64,000 bases of DNA from Amycolatopsis sp. FDAARGOS 1241 (GCF_016889705.1 NZ_CP069526.1:5394001-5458000), one strand, 5' to 3'. Positions 53,452-64,000 are shown, counted from the stretch's first letter. Notes: a model not told the origin generated them from the sequence alone. Made by a program: numbers and translations.

Positions 53452-54150
53452 ATGCGCAAAGTCCTTCTGGTCGGTCTTGCCCTGTTGCTGTCCGCTTGTT
53501 CCACTTCGCCAGGACACATCGTCGAGAGCGTGGCCGGTTCCGCCGCCCCTGTGAGCACCCGCCCGGCGCCGACGTCGTCGTCGCCACCGTTCGCGCCTGA
53601 GGACCTGGCTGAGTACGCGCCGGCCGAAGACGCCCTGAAACCGTTGGGGCTTGCCCAGTTCGGCGAGCCGGTGCCGTGGGTGATCAGCGCGGCGCCGATG
53701 CAGCTGGTTAACAAGTGCGGCCGTCAGCTGCAGGCGTGGGACTCCCATGTCCGCGCTGGTGAGCGGGTGTCCTGGTCCAATGGCGGTCCGACGATCGAAG
53801 ACCACACTCTCCTGTCGGCCGAGCAGCGCATCGGCCGCTACGAGGGCATCAGCGGGGCGCAAGTGATCGAGGACGTCAGGAAAGCCCTTCCCTGCACGTC
53901 GGCGACCCCGGAGAACACACCGTTCGGCATCGTCGAGGAGTTTTCGCTGCCCAAGGTGGCCGAGGCGCAGTACGGGTTTTGCGACGACGCGGAGGGCCTT
54001 CCCGGCGCTGGTGAATGCGTTCTGCTTCTGGCTCACGGCGATCGGGCAACCTCGATCCACACGAACCTCTACCCCCACAACCCGGATACAGCGCGTGAGC
54101 TGCTGCAAAAGGCTGCGCCGATCTTCGCGGCCGCGCTCAGCAAGCCGTGA
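53452..54150 (+). CDS. Secreted lipoprotein, DUF3558-like (232 aa)
   Basis: Lipoprotein signal peptide MRKVLLVGLALLLSAC with lipobox LLLSAC (Cys16), then a Pro/Ser/Thr-rich linker and a globular domain with VNKCGRQLQAWDSHVR, SAEQRIGRYEGISGAQVIED, VRKALPCTSAT and FCDDAEGLPGAGECVLLLA. The even number of Cys suggests disulphides outside the membrane. GAGGAG four bases before ATG 53452. Similar in layout to actinobacterial DUF3558 lipoproteins; function unknown. The stop overlaps the palindrome CGTGACGTCACG. Confidence 0.65.
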   Translation: MRKVLLVGLALLLSACSTSPGHIVESVAGSAAPVSTRPAPTSSSPPFAPEDLAEYAPAEDALKPLGLAQFGEPVPWVISAAPMQLVNKCGRQLQAWDSHVRAGERVSWSNGGPTIEDHTLLSAEQRIGRYEGISGAQVIEDVRKALPCTSATPENTPFGIVEEFSLPKVAEAQYGFCDDAEGLPGAGECVLLLAHGDRATSIHTNLYPHNPDTARELLQKAAPIFAAALSKP

Positions 54151-54325
54151 CGTCACGACCCGCCAGACACGAGTAAGGCCACGCTCCCGGTCGGGGATTC
54201 CGCAGCTCAGGTCGGGCTTCCATGCTTGTTGCAGCCACGATTACGCACGGAAGCGCGCACTACGGAGTGTGGCGGTAGTGTCGCGTCATGACGACTGTAC
54301 GTAGCGACGTCCCGGCGGGCCAGCC

Positions 54326-54619
54326 GTGCTGATCCCCGGCACGGTCCCCGGCGAACCGGGCCGCCCCGAGCTGATGGCCGTGCGTTCCAGCGGCGGCCTG
54401 CACCGCCACCTCCTCGACAAGCAGGCCGGCGAGGCGCTGTGCCGAGGACTGCGCAGCGGGACCGTCCGCCTCGACCTTGGCCCGCTGTACCCGGAGGTGT
54501 TCGCCGACCTCTCCGGCCGGCGCTGCCTGCGGGCCGCGGTCAAGGCCGGCTACACCCAGATCATCACCGACGACGGCCCCCTCGACCTGGCCGAGGTGCT
54601 CACCCGCGAACGCTGGTGA
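54326..54619 (+). CDS. Hypothetical protein (97 aa)
   Basis: GTG 54326 begins (V)LIPGTVPGEPGRPELMAV. Then RSSGGLHRHLLDKQAGEALC, LYPEVFADLSGRRCLRAAVK and AGYTQIITDDGPLDLAEVLT. Protein-like codon use; no family recognised. Same strand as the 54678 gene, 58 bp upstream of it. Confidence 0.5.
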   Translation: MLIPGTVPGEPGRPELMAVRSSGGLHRHLLDKQAGEALCRGLRSGTVRLDLGPLYPEVFADLSGRRCLRAAVKAGYTQIITDDGPLDLAEVLTRERW

Positions 54620-54677
54620 GCACCGGCCACCGGAACACCACCAGCACGGCGGGGCCGGCCGGTGCGAAACTCGCGGA

Positions 54678-55265
54678 ATGTCTGGGTTTACGCGGGATTC
54701 GAAGTACTACGGTGACCGGCTGGTCTACGAGGTGCTCGACTCGAAGTGGCGGCGGTACCACGAGCGGTGCGGCTGCGAGGACGGCTGGATCAGCCACGTC
54801 GAACCGGCCGGGTTCACCATCGTGCGCGCACGCCGCGAGTTCGTCGCGCTGACCGGGCCGGGCCTGACCGAGGACGTCGACGAGACTCGGCTGACGACGA
54901 ACGCCCTGTGGGAGGCCGTCACCGGGCAGGAAGGCGCTCAGCATTGGTTCGAGCCGGTCCGGGTCATCGACCGCAGCGAGAAGGCCGAAGCCGAGCGCAA
55001 GGCCGAGAACGACCGCGTCTACGGGGAGCGCCGGGAACGCGCCGCGGCGGCCAAGCGCGAGCCGATCACCCCGGCGCAGCTGCAGTACCTGACGAAGCTG
55101 GTCACGCAGGTGAGCCGGGAGCGCTTCTACGACGATTTCGCCGCCGCGATCAAGGGCAGCACGGTCGAACCACGCCGCCCGCGGGAGACGACCAAGCACG
55201 CGCTCAAGCGGCTGACCAAGGCCACCGCGCGAACCCTCATCACCCGCCTGACCGGCCGGGCCTGA
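54678..55265 (+). CDS. Hypothetical protein (195 aa)
   Basis: MSGFTRDSKYYGDRLVYEVL, ERCGCEDGWISHVEPAGFTI, RSEKAEAERKAENDRVYGER and AQLQYLTKLVTQVSRERFYD, with a basic C-terminus (ETTKHALKRLTKATARTLIT). Middle coiled coil and basic tail suggest nucleic-acid binding, which is inference. Intact; no named family recognised. Such proteins often travel on plasmids and integrative elements. Confidence 0.55.
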   Translation: MSGFTRDSKYYGDRLVYEVLDSKWRRYHERCGCEDGWISHVEPAGFTIVRARREFVALTGPGLTEDVDETRLTTNALWEAVTGQEGAQHWFEPVRVIDRSEKAEAERKAENDRVYGERRERAAAAKREPITPAQLQYLTKLVTQVSRERFYDDFAAAIKGSTVEPRRPRETTKHALKRLTKATARTLITRLTGRA

Positions 55266-55305
55266 CCGCGCTCGCCCGTTCACGGACGTGTCCGCACACC
55301 CGCGT

Positions 55306-55503
55306 TCAGAGCGTGCTGAAGATCGACGAGAGGCCGGCCGCCGCCACGTCCGCTACACCGTCTGGGGCGGACACGCGAGTTGCGCGGACAAAGCCGCGGC
55401 TGCAGTACTTCGGCGGTCGTCCGGTGCCGGCGTAGGGCACCTCGCGACCGCAGTTGGCGCACTCGACGCTGATCAGCCGTCCGTCCTCGAACTCGCCGTT
55501 CAT
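55306..55503 (-). CDS. Small zinc-ribbon protein (65 aa)
   Basis: MNGEFEDGRLISVECANCGR with EVPYAGTGRPPKYCSR: the CxxC-x(n)-GRPPKYCS pattern of a zinc-ribbon found in many small actinobacterial proteins. Normally CSxxCRxxAxR follows; here the frame turns to GFVRATRVSAPDGVAD, so the C-terminal half may be frameshifted. Confidence 0.5.
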   Translation of the reverse strand: MNGEFEDGRLISVECANCGREVPYAGTGRPPKYCSRGFVRATRVSAPDGVADVAAAGLSSIFSTL

Positions 55504-55574
55504 GACACCAGTTTCGTCACGACAGAACCGGTTCGCATGACAAATGCAAGAGGTGCTGTGTGCCCGGCGGGATG

Positions 55575-56275
55575 TCAGAGCCAGCGCGGCAGCGCGGGTC
55601 GGTCGGGAGCCGGGACGCGGCCGGTGAGCCAGCCGGCCAGGTCGGCGGCGGGGGCGTGCACGGCCGCCGCCTGGTCGGCGGCGTCGGGGGCGCCGAGGGT
55701 CCACGTGCGGTCGCGGTCGGTCGGGGTGAGGACCACCCCCGGGCAGTCGTCCTTGGCGGACAGGGCCGCGCCGGCGTCGTCGAGCACGAGGTCGACGACG
55801 CCGGGCGGCAGATCCTCGACCGAGGCCCCCAGGTCGACGGCGTGCAGCCAGACCTCCCGGATGCGCATCCAAGGGACCTCGGCCGCCGGGATCGCGCGGC
55901 CGAGGGCGCTGCGGACCTGTACCCGCCACTGGTCGGGGGTCAGTGCGTCGAGCGCCGTGTCGAGCCGCTCCGCCGTCTCGGCCAGGTCCGAGCGCAGCGT
56001 CGCCGGGGGCAGCCCGGCGGAGTGTTCGATCTCCGTGGCCCGCTGCGCGGCATCGGCGTACATCGGCGTCTCGACGCCGGTCCGCGCCCACGTGGCGAGC
56101 CGGATCAGGGCTTCGGCGTTGCGGGCCACGTGCCCCACGACGTGCGCACCGGTCCAGCCCGGCAACGCGGTCGGTCGGGCGAGCTCGGTGTCCGTCCGCT
56201 TCTCGACGACCGCGAGCAGGTGCGCGGTGCCCTCCCGCATCCACGGCAGGGTGGCCGCGGTGTCGTGCCTGCCGC

Positions 56276-56279
<4 letters not shown>
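55575..56279 (-). CDS. Mycothiol-dependent maleylpyruvate isomerase family protein (234 aa)
   Basis: Predicted to isomerise maleylpyruvate, the gentisate ring-cleavage product, to fumarylpyruvate using mycothiol. The DinB-like metal-binding N-terminal domain shows LPGWTGAHVVGHVARNAEAL (His ligand), TPMYADAAQRATEIEH, and RIREVWLHAVDLGASVEDLP (second His). The C-terminal domain ends ALPRWL. The ATG overlaps the stop of the AMP-ligase gene (ATGA). Last gene of the operon. The family also contains other mycothiol transferases, but the operon context fixes the likely role. Confidence 0.8.
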
Positions 56280-57920
<1,641 letters not shown>

Positions 57921-57940
<20 letters not shown>

Positions 57941-60008
57941 CGTCGGCCTCCCTCGGGGTCGGACGGGTCACGACGACGGCGTCGAGCGCGAGCAGGCCGT
58001 CGGGGGTGAGTCGGAGCGGGTTGACCTCGATCTCGTCGAGGTCGGGGTTGGCGACGAGGAGGTCCCCGAGCCGCGCGGCGGTCCGACCGAGCGCGGCCGG
58101 GTCAAGGACGGGTCCGCCGCGCCAGCCCTCCAGGAGGACGTGCCCGGCGAGCTCGGCGGGCATCTCCGCGGCCTCGTCCGCGGTCAGCGGCGCGAGCCGG
58201 ATGGCCACGTCGGCGAGGGCTTCGGCGGCCGTGCCGCCGAGCCCGAGGAGAAGGACGGGCCCGAAGACGGGATCGCGGCGCGCGCCCAGCACGAGGTCGA
58301 CGCCGGGCGCGGCCATGGTCTCGACGAGGTAGCGGGTCGCGCCGATCCCGTCGAGCCGGTCGAGGGCGGCGTCGAGCCCAGCGGCGTCGGTGATCCCGAG
58401 GTGGACCCCACCGATCTCGGTCTTGTGCAGCACGGCCGCGTCGAGGATCTTCACCGCGACCCGGCCGCCGAGCTCGGCAAGCGCGGCGTGCGCGCCCGTA
58501 CGGTCGGTGCAGACCCGCCGGGGCGGGGTGGCGATGCCGATCCGACCCAGCAGCGCCTTGGCGGCGTCCTCGTCGTGGGCCCCGGCGACGCCGACCGGAA
58601 CCTGCTCGGGGATCGCGGTCCCGACCCGGCGGGCGCGGGACCGGGCGTCCGCGAGCAGCGCCCCGACGGCGGCGGCCACCCCACGCGGTTCACCCGCGAC
58701 GGCGATCCCGGCGTCGAGCAGGGCCCGGCGGGCCTGCGTGACGGCGGCTCCGGTCCCGCCGACGCCGAGCACGACGGGCACGTCCGGGACCCTTCCCTCG
58801 GTGGCCGCTGCGACCAGGTCGACGGCGTCCGGCTCGTGCAGCGCGTAGCCCGCGACCACGTCGACCTGCGGATCCGCGGCCACGGCACGAAAGACCTGCC
58901 CCAGCTCCGGACCGGGCCGGCCCGTGTCCACGGGGTTCGCCTGGTAGGTCAGCGGCGGGAGCAGGGTGGCCAGCGTCTCCCGGGTGGCGGCGGTGAGCTC
59001 GGGGACCCGGCTGCGGCGCCCGCGCAGGTCGTCGAGCAGCAGCAGCCCGGGGCCCGCCTGCGCGGTGACCACCCCGACGCCCGGGTCACGGGCGGGCCGG
59101 GCGCGAGTGACCGCCAGCGCCCCGACGGCGTCGACGAGCTCGCGCTCGTCGGCGACCAGCACCGCCCCCGCCTGCGCCAGCGCCGCGCGGGTGGTCCGCC
59201 AGGAGGTGGCCAGGGCGCCGGTGTGGGAGGCGGCGAAGGCTCCGACGTCGTGGCGGCCCACGACGAGGGCGACGACGGGTGTCCGGGAGCTGAGGGCCCG
59301 CACGGCGGCCACGAGCCGCGGGCCGTCCGCCACGGACTCGACGTGCAGGGCGACGGCACCGGTGTCCGGGTCGTCCACGAGGTGCTCGAGCACGTCCGGG
59401 ACGGCCACGTCCACCCCGTTGCCGATCCCGACGGCGAGGCTGATCCCGTGGCCCGCCTCGGTCAGCAGGAACGCCAGCGCGTGGTTGACCCCGCCGCTGG
59501 CGGCCACCACGGCGACGCGACCCGGCCGGACCTGGGCCACCCCCGGGACGAAGCTCGCGGTCAGCCCCGCTTGCGGGGCGAGGAACCCGCTGGTGTTGGG
59601 GCCGAGCAGCCGGATCCCGGTCTCGGCGACGATCCGGGCCAGCTCCGTCTGGTATCCGACACCGGGGCCACCGGCCTCGGCGAAGCCGCCACCGCAGATC
59701 ACGGCGGCACCGACACCTGCGGCCGCGGCGTCGGCGAGCACGTCGGGACAGGCCGCGGCGGGGACGCAGACCATGGCGAGGTCGACCGGACCCGCCTCGG
59801 CCGCGGCGGCGACCGAGGGGTGCATCGTCTCGTCCCGGCCGTTGACCAGCGCGAGGGTGCCGCCCGCGGCGGCGAACCCGTCGAGCGAGCGCACGAGGGC
59901 GGCGCCGAGCTTGCCCGGCTTGCGGGAGGCCCCGACGACGGCGATCCCGCGCGGGGCGAACAGCGGGGTGAGCCCGGTGGTGCCGGTGCGGGGCACGGTG
60001 CTCGTCAT
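57921..60008 (-). CDS. Acyl-CoA synthetase, ADP-forming type, likely salicylyl-CoA synthetase (695 aa)
   Basis: Fused alpha-beta architecture: CoA-binding domain (GIAVVGASRKPGKLGAALVR), two ligase-CoA domains (LLGPNTSGFLAPQAGLTASF, VVAASGGVNHALAFLLTEAG, FAASHTGALATSW, where the His is the usual phosphorylation site) and a C-terminal ATP-grasp domain (VAVKILDAAVLHKTEIGGVH, LLLGLGGTAAEALADVAIRL, NPDLDEIEVNPLRL). In the known salicylate pathway a second protein helps form the CoA thioester after the AMP ligase; this gene occupies that position. Start ATG overlaps the hydroxylase stop (ATGA). Specific substrate inferred from context. Confidence 0.8.
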
Positions 60009-61582
60009 GCGGGAACCCCCACGAGATCGGCGCGGCCGGAGAGCACGGTGGTGAGTGCGCGGTCGCGGGTGGCGTCGTCCGGCTCGGGACCGACGGCGTC
60101 GGGGTCGACCAGCAGCGCGGGGATCCCGGCCCGCAACCGGGCCTGCTCGCAGACCAGCATGCGGGTCAGGGCGGTGCCGCCGTGCACGGCGACGAGGACC
60201 GGGTTCTTGTCGGCCAGCTCGTGCAGGCGAGCCTCGACCGCGGGCAGGTCCGCCTCGCCCGTGGGGGCCTCGACGACGGCGCCCCACGGCCCCGGGCGGG
60301 GTTCGCCCAACCCGAGCCCTGCCACGTCGACCGGGACGCCGGCGTCGGATCGCACGGTCACGACCCGGCCGGTCGAGGACCAGCCAAGGTTGCGGAACGG
60401 AGTCTGCAGCGGCTGGGCCCCGTGGGCGTCGACCCAGCCGCGGTGGCTGGCGGCAACGAAGTCCGGGGCGCGGCGGGCGAGCCGGGAGTCGGTGATGCTG
60501 CGGGACAGGAAGTGGTAGGCGAACTGCCACGGCTCGAAGGCGTCGTGGTACTCGCCGAAGTGCTCCCACCAGGCCAGACTCGGCCGGGCCGAGTCCTGGA
60601 TCCGCCGGACGGAGGGCTGGGCGGCCGCCTCGTAGGCGGCCAGGGCGGCGGCGAGGTCGCCCGGGTGCTCGGCGATCGCCGCGGACAGCGCGACCGCGTC
60701 CTCCATGGCCATCTTGGTGCCCGAGCCGACCGAGAAGTGGGCGGTGTGCACGGCGTCGCCGAGCAGCGCCACCGGCCTCGGCGCGAGGGTGTGCCAGCGC
60801 CGCGTGCGGCGGGTGCGGAAGTTGCCCCAGCGCGAGTTGTTCGTCAGCAGCCGCCTGCCGTCGATCTGGTCGGCGAACAGCTTCTCCAGGTAGGCCTGCG
60901 TCGTCAGGTCGCTGGGCCCGGGCGGCTGGGTCACGTCGAACTCGTCGAGCCCGGCCCGGCGCCAGGAGGCCTCGTCGGTCTCCACGATGAACGTCGAGAC
61001 CTCGTCGGAGATCGGGTAGCCGTGGACGGCGAAGACGCCGTCGGGGCTGCGCTCGTGGACGAAGGTCAGCCCGTCGAACAGGTAGTCGGTGCCGAACCAG
61101 ATGAACTTGGCGGTGGCGGTCTCGACCTCGACGCCCAGGTCCGCCTCCAGCTGCCTGCGGATCGCCGAGCCGGTGCCGTCCGCGGCGACCACCAGGTCGT
61201 AGTCGGCGAGGTCGTCCAGGGTGACCTCGGTGGCGAAGCGCAGCTCGGCCCCGACGTCCCGGGCGCGGGCCTGCATCAACGCCAGCAGCGTCCGGCGCAC
61301 GACCGCGGCCATGCCGTTGCCGCCGCAGCGGATGCGCTCGCCCTTGAGGCGGACCTCGATGTCGTCCCAGTGCGTGCCGTGGTCGGTCAGCGCCTGGCGC
61401 AACACCGGGTCGGCGTCGTGGATCCCGGCCAGGGTGCGGTCGGAGAACACGACGCCGAACCCGAACGTGTCGTCCGCCTTGTTGCGCTCGAACACGGTGA
61501 CCTCGACGGACGGATCGGCCCGGCGGATCAGGGTGGCGAAGAACAGCCCTCCTGGCCCGCCACCGGCGACGGCGACCCTCAC
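60005..61582 (-). CDS. FAD monooxygenase, likely salicylyl-CoA 5-hydroxylase (525 aa)
   Basis: Group A flavoprotein hydroxylase: GTG start, FAD motif VAVAGGGPGGLFFATLIRR, the DLVVAADGTGSAIRR (DG) region and LLGDAVHTAHFSVGSGTKMA (GD motif). It resembles the N-terminal half of the bifunctional salicylyl-CoA 5-hydroxylases. The usual C-terminal Old-Yellow-Enzyme-like domain (about 370 aa) is reduced to about 120 residues (ELADKNPVLVAVHGGTALTR, GRADLVGVPA). The product would be gentisyl-CoA/gentisate. The GTG overlaps the TGA of the hydrolase gene, so the upstream neighbour is coupled. Confidence 0.8.
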   Translation of the reverse strand: MRVAVAGGGPGGLFFATLIRRADPSVEVTVFERNKADDTFGFGVVFSDRTLAGIHDADPVLRQALTDHGTHWDDIEVRLKGERIRCGGNGMAAVVRRTLLALMQARARDVGAELRFATEVTLDDLADYDLVVAADGTGSAIRRQLEADLGVEVETATAKFIWFGTDYLFDGLTFVHERSPDGVFAVHGYPISDEVSTFIVETDEASWRRAGLDEFDVTQPPGPSDLTTQAYLEKLFADQIDGRRLLTNNSRWGNFRTRRTRRWHTLAPRPVALLGDAVHTAHFSVGSGTKMAMEDAVALSAAIAEHPGDLAAALAAYEAAAQPSVRRIQDSARPSLAWWEHFGEYHDAFEPWQFAYHFLSRSITDSRLARRAPDFVAASHRGWVDAHGAQPLQTPFRNLGWSSTGRVVTVRSDAGVPVDVAGLGLGEPRPGPWGAVVEAPTGEADLPAVEARLHELADKNPVLVAVHGGTALTRMLVCEQARLRAGIPALLVDPDAVGPEPDDATRDRALTTVLSGRADLVGVPA

Positions 61583-62394
61583 GGCGTCCCCGCCACGAGC
61601 GTGTTGCGCAGCTCCCCCACACCCTGGACGCGGGTCACCAGCTTGGAACCCTCGGTGAGGTAACGGGCAGGCTTGCGGGCGTGCCCGACCCCGCCCGGCG
61701 TCCCGGTGGCGATGAGGTCGCCCGGCACGAGCGTGATGATCTGCGAGATGTAGGCGACGAGCGCCGCCGGCCCGAACACCAGGTCGGCCGTGTCCGCCTT
61801 CTGCACGACGTCCCCGTCCACCTCGCAGGAGATCTCCCCTGGCTCGACGTCGGTGACCAGCCACGGCCCGACCGGTGTGCTGCGCTCGAAGGTCTTGCCC
61901 TGCAACCACTCCACGGAGCGGTACTGGAAGTCCCGGGCGGTGACGTCGTTGACCACCGTGTAGCCGGCGATCGCGGCGGCCGCCTGCTCCGGGGTCGCGT
62001 GCCGGACCTCGGCGCCGATCACCACACCCAGCTCGGCCTCCCAGTCCACCTGCCCCGACCCGGCGGGCAGCTCCACCGGGTCATACGCACCGACCAGCGC
62101 GCGGGCGAACTTCGCGAACAGCGCCGGGTACTCCGGCAGCTCGCGGCCCATCTCCAGGATGTGCGTGCGGTAGTTCAGGCCGACGCAGACCACCTTCTCC
62201 GGTCGCGGCACCAGCGTGGCGTAGTCCAGCCCGGCCAGGTCGTGCCGGGTGCCCGACGCCGACTCCGCGGCGGCGCGCCAGTCCGGGCGGGCCAGGAACT
62301 CGCCGAGGTCGGCGGCGCCCAGCTCGACGGCCCCGTCGTCGTCGATCCGGACGGCCGCGGTCCCGGTGGCGGTGCGGATGGTCGCGAGCTTCAC
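61579..62394 (-). CDS. Fumarylpyruvate hydrolase, FAH family (271 aa)
   Basis: Cleaves fumarylpyruvate to fumarate and pyruvate, the last gentisate step. FAH motifs: KVVCVGLNYRTHILEMGREL, PVELPAGSGQVDWEAELGVV with the Glu metal ligands, GYTVVNDVTARDFQYRSVEW, KTFERSTPVGPWLVT and LVPGDLIATGTPGGVGHAR. Length is normal. The GTG start overlaps the TGA of the dioxygenase (GTGA) and its own TGA overlaps the hydroxylase GTG, so it is coupled on both sides. Confidence 0.88.
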   Translation of the reverse strand: MKLATIRTATGTAAVRIDDDGAVELGAADLGEFLARPDWRAAAESASGTRHDLAGLDYATLVPRPEKVVCVGLNYRTHILEMGRELPEYPALFAKFARALVGAYDPVELPAGSGQVDWEAELGVVIGAEVRHATPEQAAAAIAGYTVVNDVTARDFQYRSVEWLQGKTFERSTPVGPWLVTDVEPGEISCEVDGDVVQKADTADLVFGPAALVAYISQIITLVPGDLIATGTPGGVGHARKPARYLTEGSKLVTRVQGVGELRNTLVAGTP

Positions 62395-63473
62395 GAACGG
62401 TCCTCTCGTGCGGTGCGGGCGAGGCCGAGGGCCTCGAAGACGGGCTCGTCGGAGTAGCGGAAGGCGTCCAGACCGGAGTCGGTGTCGAGGGCCAGGCCCG
62501 CCCAGGAGGGCACGCAGAACAGATCGCCCCGGCCGACCTCGTAGCGCTCGTCGCCCACGGTGACGACGCCGGAACCCTCGAAGACCTGCCACACCGACGA
62601 GCCTGCGGTCCGCGTCGTCGCGGTGGAGGTGCCCGACCGGAGCCGGTGCATCTCGCAGCGCATGGTGGACAGACAGTCCCCGGCGGTGGCCGGGTTGGTG
62701 AACCGCACGACCGCGTGCCCGGGCTCGACGACGCCGGGGTGCCCCTCGGACTCGAGCTCGAGCTGGGCGGTCAGGGCGGCGTCGGTGTGCGCCCAGCGGT
62801 AGGCCATCAGCGGGGACGCCGGGGGCGTCGGGGCGCCGACCGGGGTGAGCCCGGGATGGCCCCACAGCCGCTCGTTGCGCGACGCCTCGGGAGTCTCCCT
62901 GGTGGCGAGCTCGTCCGAGCCGAACTCGAAGAACGACGCGTCGATCGTGCGGACCAGCGGGATGTCCAGCCCGTCGATCCAGGCCATGGGCCGGTCGGTG
63001 GTGTTGTGGTGCTCGTGGAAGTGCATGCCCGGGGTGAGCAGCAGGTCCCCCCGACGCATGGCGACCGGGTCGCCCTCCACGTTGGTCCACACCCCCTCGC
63101 CCTCGACGACGAACCGGAACGCGGTCTGGGCGTGTCGGTGCGCGGGAGCCTCCTCGTGCGGGCCGAGGTACTGGATCGCCGCCCACAGCGTCGGGGTGGC
63201 GTACGGGGTGCCGGGCAGGCCAGGGTTGGCCAGTGCGATCGCGCGCCGCTCACCGCCGCGGCCGACCGGAACCAGCTCCCCCGCCTTCTCCGCCAGCGGC
63301 AGCAGGGTCGACCAGCGCCACAGGAACGGCACCGTGTCCGGACGCGGCGTGGTCGGCATCAGCCCGCCGATCTGCGTCCAGAGCGGCGTCATGTGGGCCG
63401 CCTCGAAGTCGCGGTACAGCGCGTCGAGCTGTTCCTGCTCCTGCGGCGTGATCTCCGGGACGGTCGCGGTCAT
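62391..63473 (-). CDS. Gentisate 1,2-dioxygenase (360 aa)
   Basis: Bicupin Fe(II) ring-cleavage enzyme: gentisate + O2 to maleylpyruvate. N-terminal cupin: GPHEEAPAHRHAQTAFRFVV (His-x-His iron ligands), VWTNVEGDPVAMRRGDLLLT and PGMHFHEHHN (third His). C-terminal cupin remnant: TAGSSVWQVFEGSGVVTVGD, EVGRGDLFCVPSWAGLALD. Length matches the family. ATG 63473 overlaps the stop of a broken transporter gene (ATGA), so an intact ancestor had the transporter first. Confidence 0.92.
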   Translation of the reverse strand: MTATVPEITPQEQEQLDALYRDFEAAHMTPLWTQIGGLMPTTPRPDTVPFLWRWSTLLPLAEKAGELVPVGRGGERRAIALANPGLPGTPYATPTLWAAIQYLGPHEEAPAHRHAQTAFRFVVEGEGVWTNVEGDPVAMRRGDLLLTPGMHFHEHHNTTDRPMAWIDGLDIPLVRTIDASFFEFGSDELATRETPEASRNERLWGHPGLTPVGAPTPPASPLMAYRWAHTDAALTAQLELESEGHPGVVEPGHAVVRFTNPATAGDCLSTMRCEMHRLRSGTSTATTRTAGSSVWQVFEGSGVVTVGDERYEVGRGDLFCVPSWAGLALDTDSGLDAFRYSDEPVFEALGLARTAREDRS

Positions 63474-63610
63474 GCGCTCGTCTCCTCCTTGGTCGGGCCT
63501 GAAGTCCTCGGGTGGTCGGGTGCGCTCGCGGCGGACGGTGCCTGCCAGCTCCGCGGGACGAGGGCGATGACCAGAACGCCGGCCAGGGCGGGGACCGCGA
63601 CCCGGAGATC
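63470..63610 (-). pseudogene. MFS-transporter C-terminal remnant
   Basis: The frame reads VAVPALAGVLVIALVPRSWQ then APSAASAPDHPRTSGPTKEE and ends TSA at TGA 63470. One hydrophobic helix plus a polar tail, as at the end of an aromatic-acid MFS permease. Upstream only SVVASGYALSHGDLGAISG is seen in another frame, so almost all of the gene is deleted. Confidence 0.4.
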
Positions 63611-63706
63611 GCGCCGAGGTCGCCGTGGCTGAGCGCGTACCCCGAAGCTACAACAGATATGCGCCGGTCGTCTAGATTCTGAAACTTTACGGGCCGCCGG
63701 TCGCGC

Positions 63707-64000
63707 TCAGCGCGCGGCGGGCGTGGGCGTGGCATCGCCTCGAGGCACCGCCGCGATCACCTCGTCGACATGGGCGAACGCCTGTTCGCGCAGCAGACCA
63801 TGCGCCTCGAGGAACACGTCGTGGGCACGCCGGCCGTGCCACCCCTCGGGCAGCAGCTCAAGGGGCAGGTCGGGGTCCCGGAAGGGGAAGTGCCGGTAGT
63901 CGTAGACCAGCTGCATTCGCTGGACCAGCGCTTCCCCCGACGACAGCCCGGTGCGATAGGCAGGCAGCCGCGGTGCATAGTCAGCGAGCAGGGTGGCGTA
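63707..64000 (-). CDS. PaaX-family transcriptional regulator, C-terminal part
   Basis: The frame is open to the window edge. It reads YATLLADYAPRLPAYRTGLS, SGEALVQRMQLVYDYRHFPF and RDPDLPLELLPEGWHGRRAH, then FLEAHGLLREQAFAHVDEVI. This matches the PaaX C-terminal domain (YRRFPFRDPDLP.ELLP..WPG..A). PaaX repressors sense aryl-CoA thioesters such as phenylacetyl-CoA, so salicylyl-CoA is a plausible ligand here (inference). 63611-63706 separates it from the operon. Confidence 0.8.
   Translation of the reverse strand, partial: YATLLADYAPRLPAYRTGLSSGEALVQRMQLVYDYRHFPFRDPDLPLELLPEGWHGRRAHDVFLEAHGLLREQAFAHVDEVIAAVPRGDATPTPAAR

Overview
The window comes from a high-GC actinobacterium, most likely of the Pseudonocardiaceae. 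The reasons are the GC-rich codon use, a mycothiol-dependent isomerase (mycothiol is an actinobacterial thiol), ANTAR regulators, and small families that I associate with this group (DUF5994, DUF6292, DUF6307). These assignments come from reading translations; no database search was run. I saw no rRNA, tRNA or CRISPR array.

Layout. (1) 1-15 kb is a decayed accessory zone: a DUF1275 protein cut by the window edge, a truncated IS21 element, fragments of a methyltransferase, LigD polymerase, a tyrosine recombinase and a fatty-acid desaturase, and many small ORFs broken by single-base indels. A few genes look intact (DUF5994, GNAT, MerR, and a 222-aa unknown). (2) 15-19 kb holds a nonsense-mutated DUF6292 gene, two overlapping GAF-ANTAR regulators and a broken IS5-type element. 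(3) 19-25 kb is mostly remnants (an antiporter subunit, methyltransferase and GIY-YIG pieces) around an intact SDR gene whose catalytic Ser and Tyr are replaced. (4) 25-29 kb carries two large intact membrane-protein genes: an AI-2E family exporter and a three-part PAP2-like/kinase-like/LPG-synthase-TM protein. (5) 29.8-36 kb is a stress-regulator island: a DUF998 pseudogene, an operon of DUF5994, two small ORFs and DUF6307, then a cold-shock protein, DUF6292, a STAS anti-anti-sigma gene split by an insertion, and an RsbW-like ATPase.

(6) 36-39.7 kb is an IS graveyard (IS481 and IS3 pieces, some permuted) ending in a complete 868-bp IS5 copy. (7) 39.7-44.6 kb is a secreted polymorphic-toxin locus (signal peptide, ALF repeats, Ala-rich coiled coils, Hint, toxin tip) followed directly by a candidate immunity gene; the toxin gene is broken by a frameshift and an in-frame stop at the Hint module. 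(8) 45-50.7 kb holds an IS3 element split by a second IS5 copy (both with clean target duplications), a YceI protein, a zinc-finger-like protein and another dead IS3. (9) 50.8-51.7 kb is an AT-richer orphan nuclease-type toxin tip with its own candidate immunity gene, next to small membrane ORFs. (10) 52.8-55.5 kb has a DnaE2 fragment, a lipoprotein and small unknown genes.

(11) 55.6-63.5 kb is an intact, tightly overlapping minus-strand operon that reads as a salicylate to gentisate catabolic pathway: salicylyl-AMP ligase, ADP-forming-type acyl-CoA synthetase, salicylyl-CoA 5-hydroxylase-like flavoprotein, gentisate 1,2-dioxygenase, mycothiol-dependent maleylpyruvate isomerase and fumarylpyruvate hydrolase. 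A PaaX-type regulator gene runs off the right edge.

The contrast between intact long genes (25-29 kb, 55-63 kb) and dense indel-broken genes elsewhere indicates genuine decay of a mobile, IS-rich accessory region rather than uniformly poor sequence. Long plus-strand ORFs opposite the catabolic operon are antisense artefacts of high GC.
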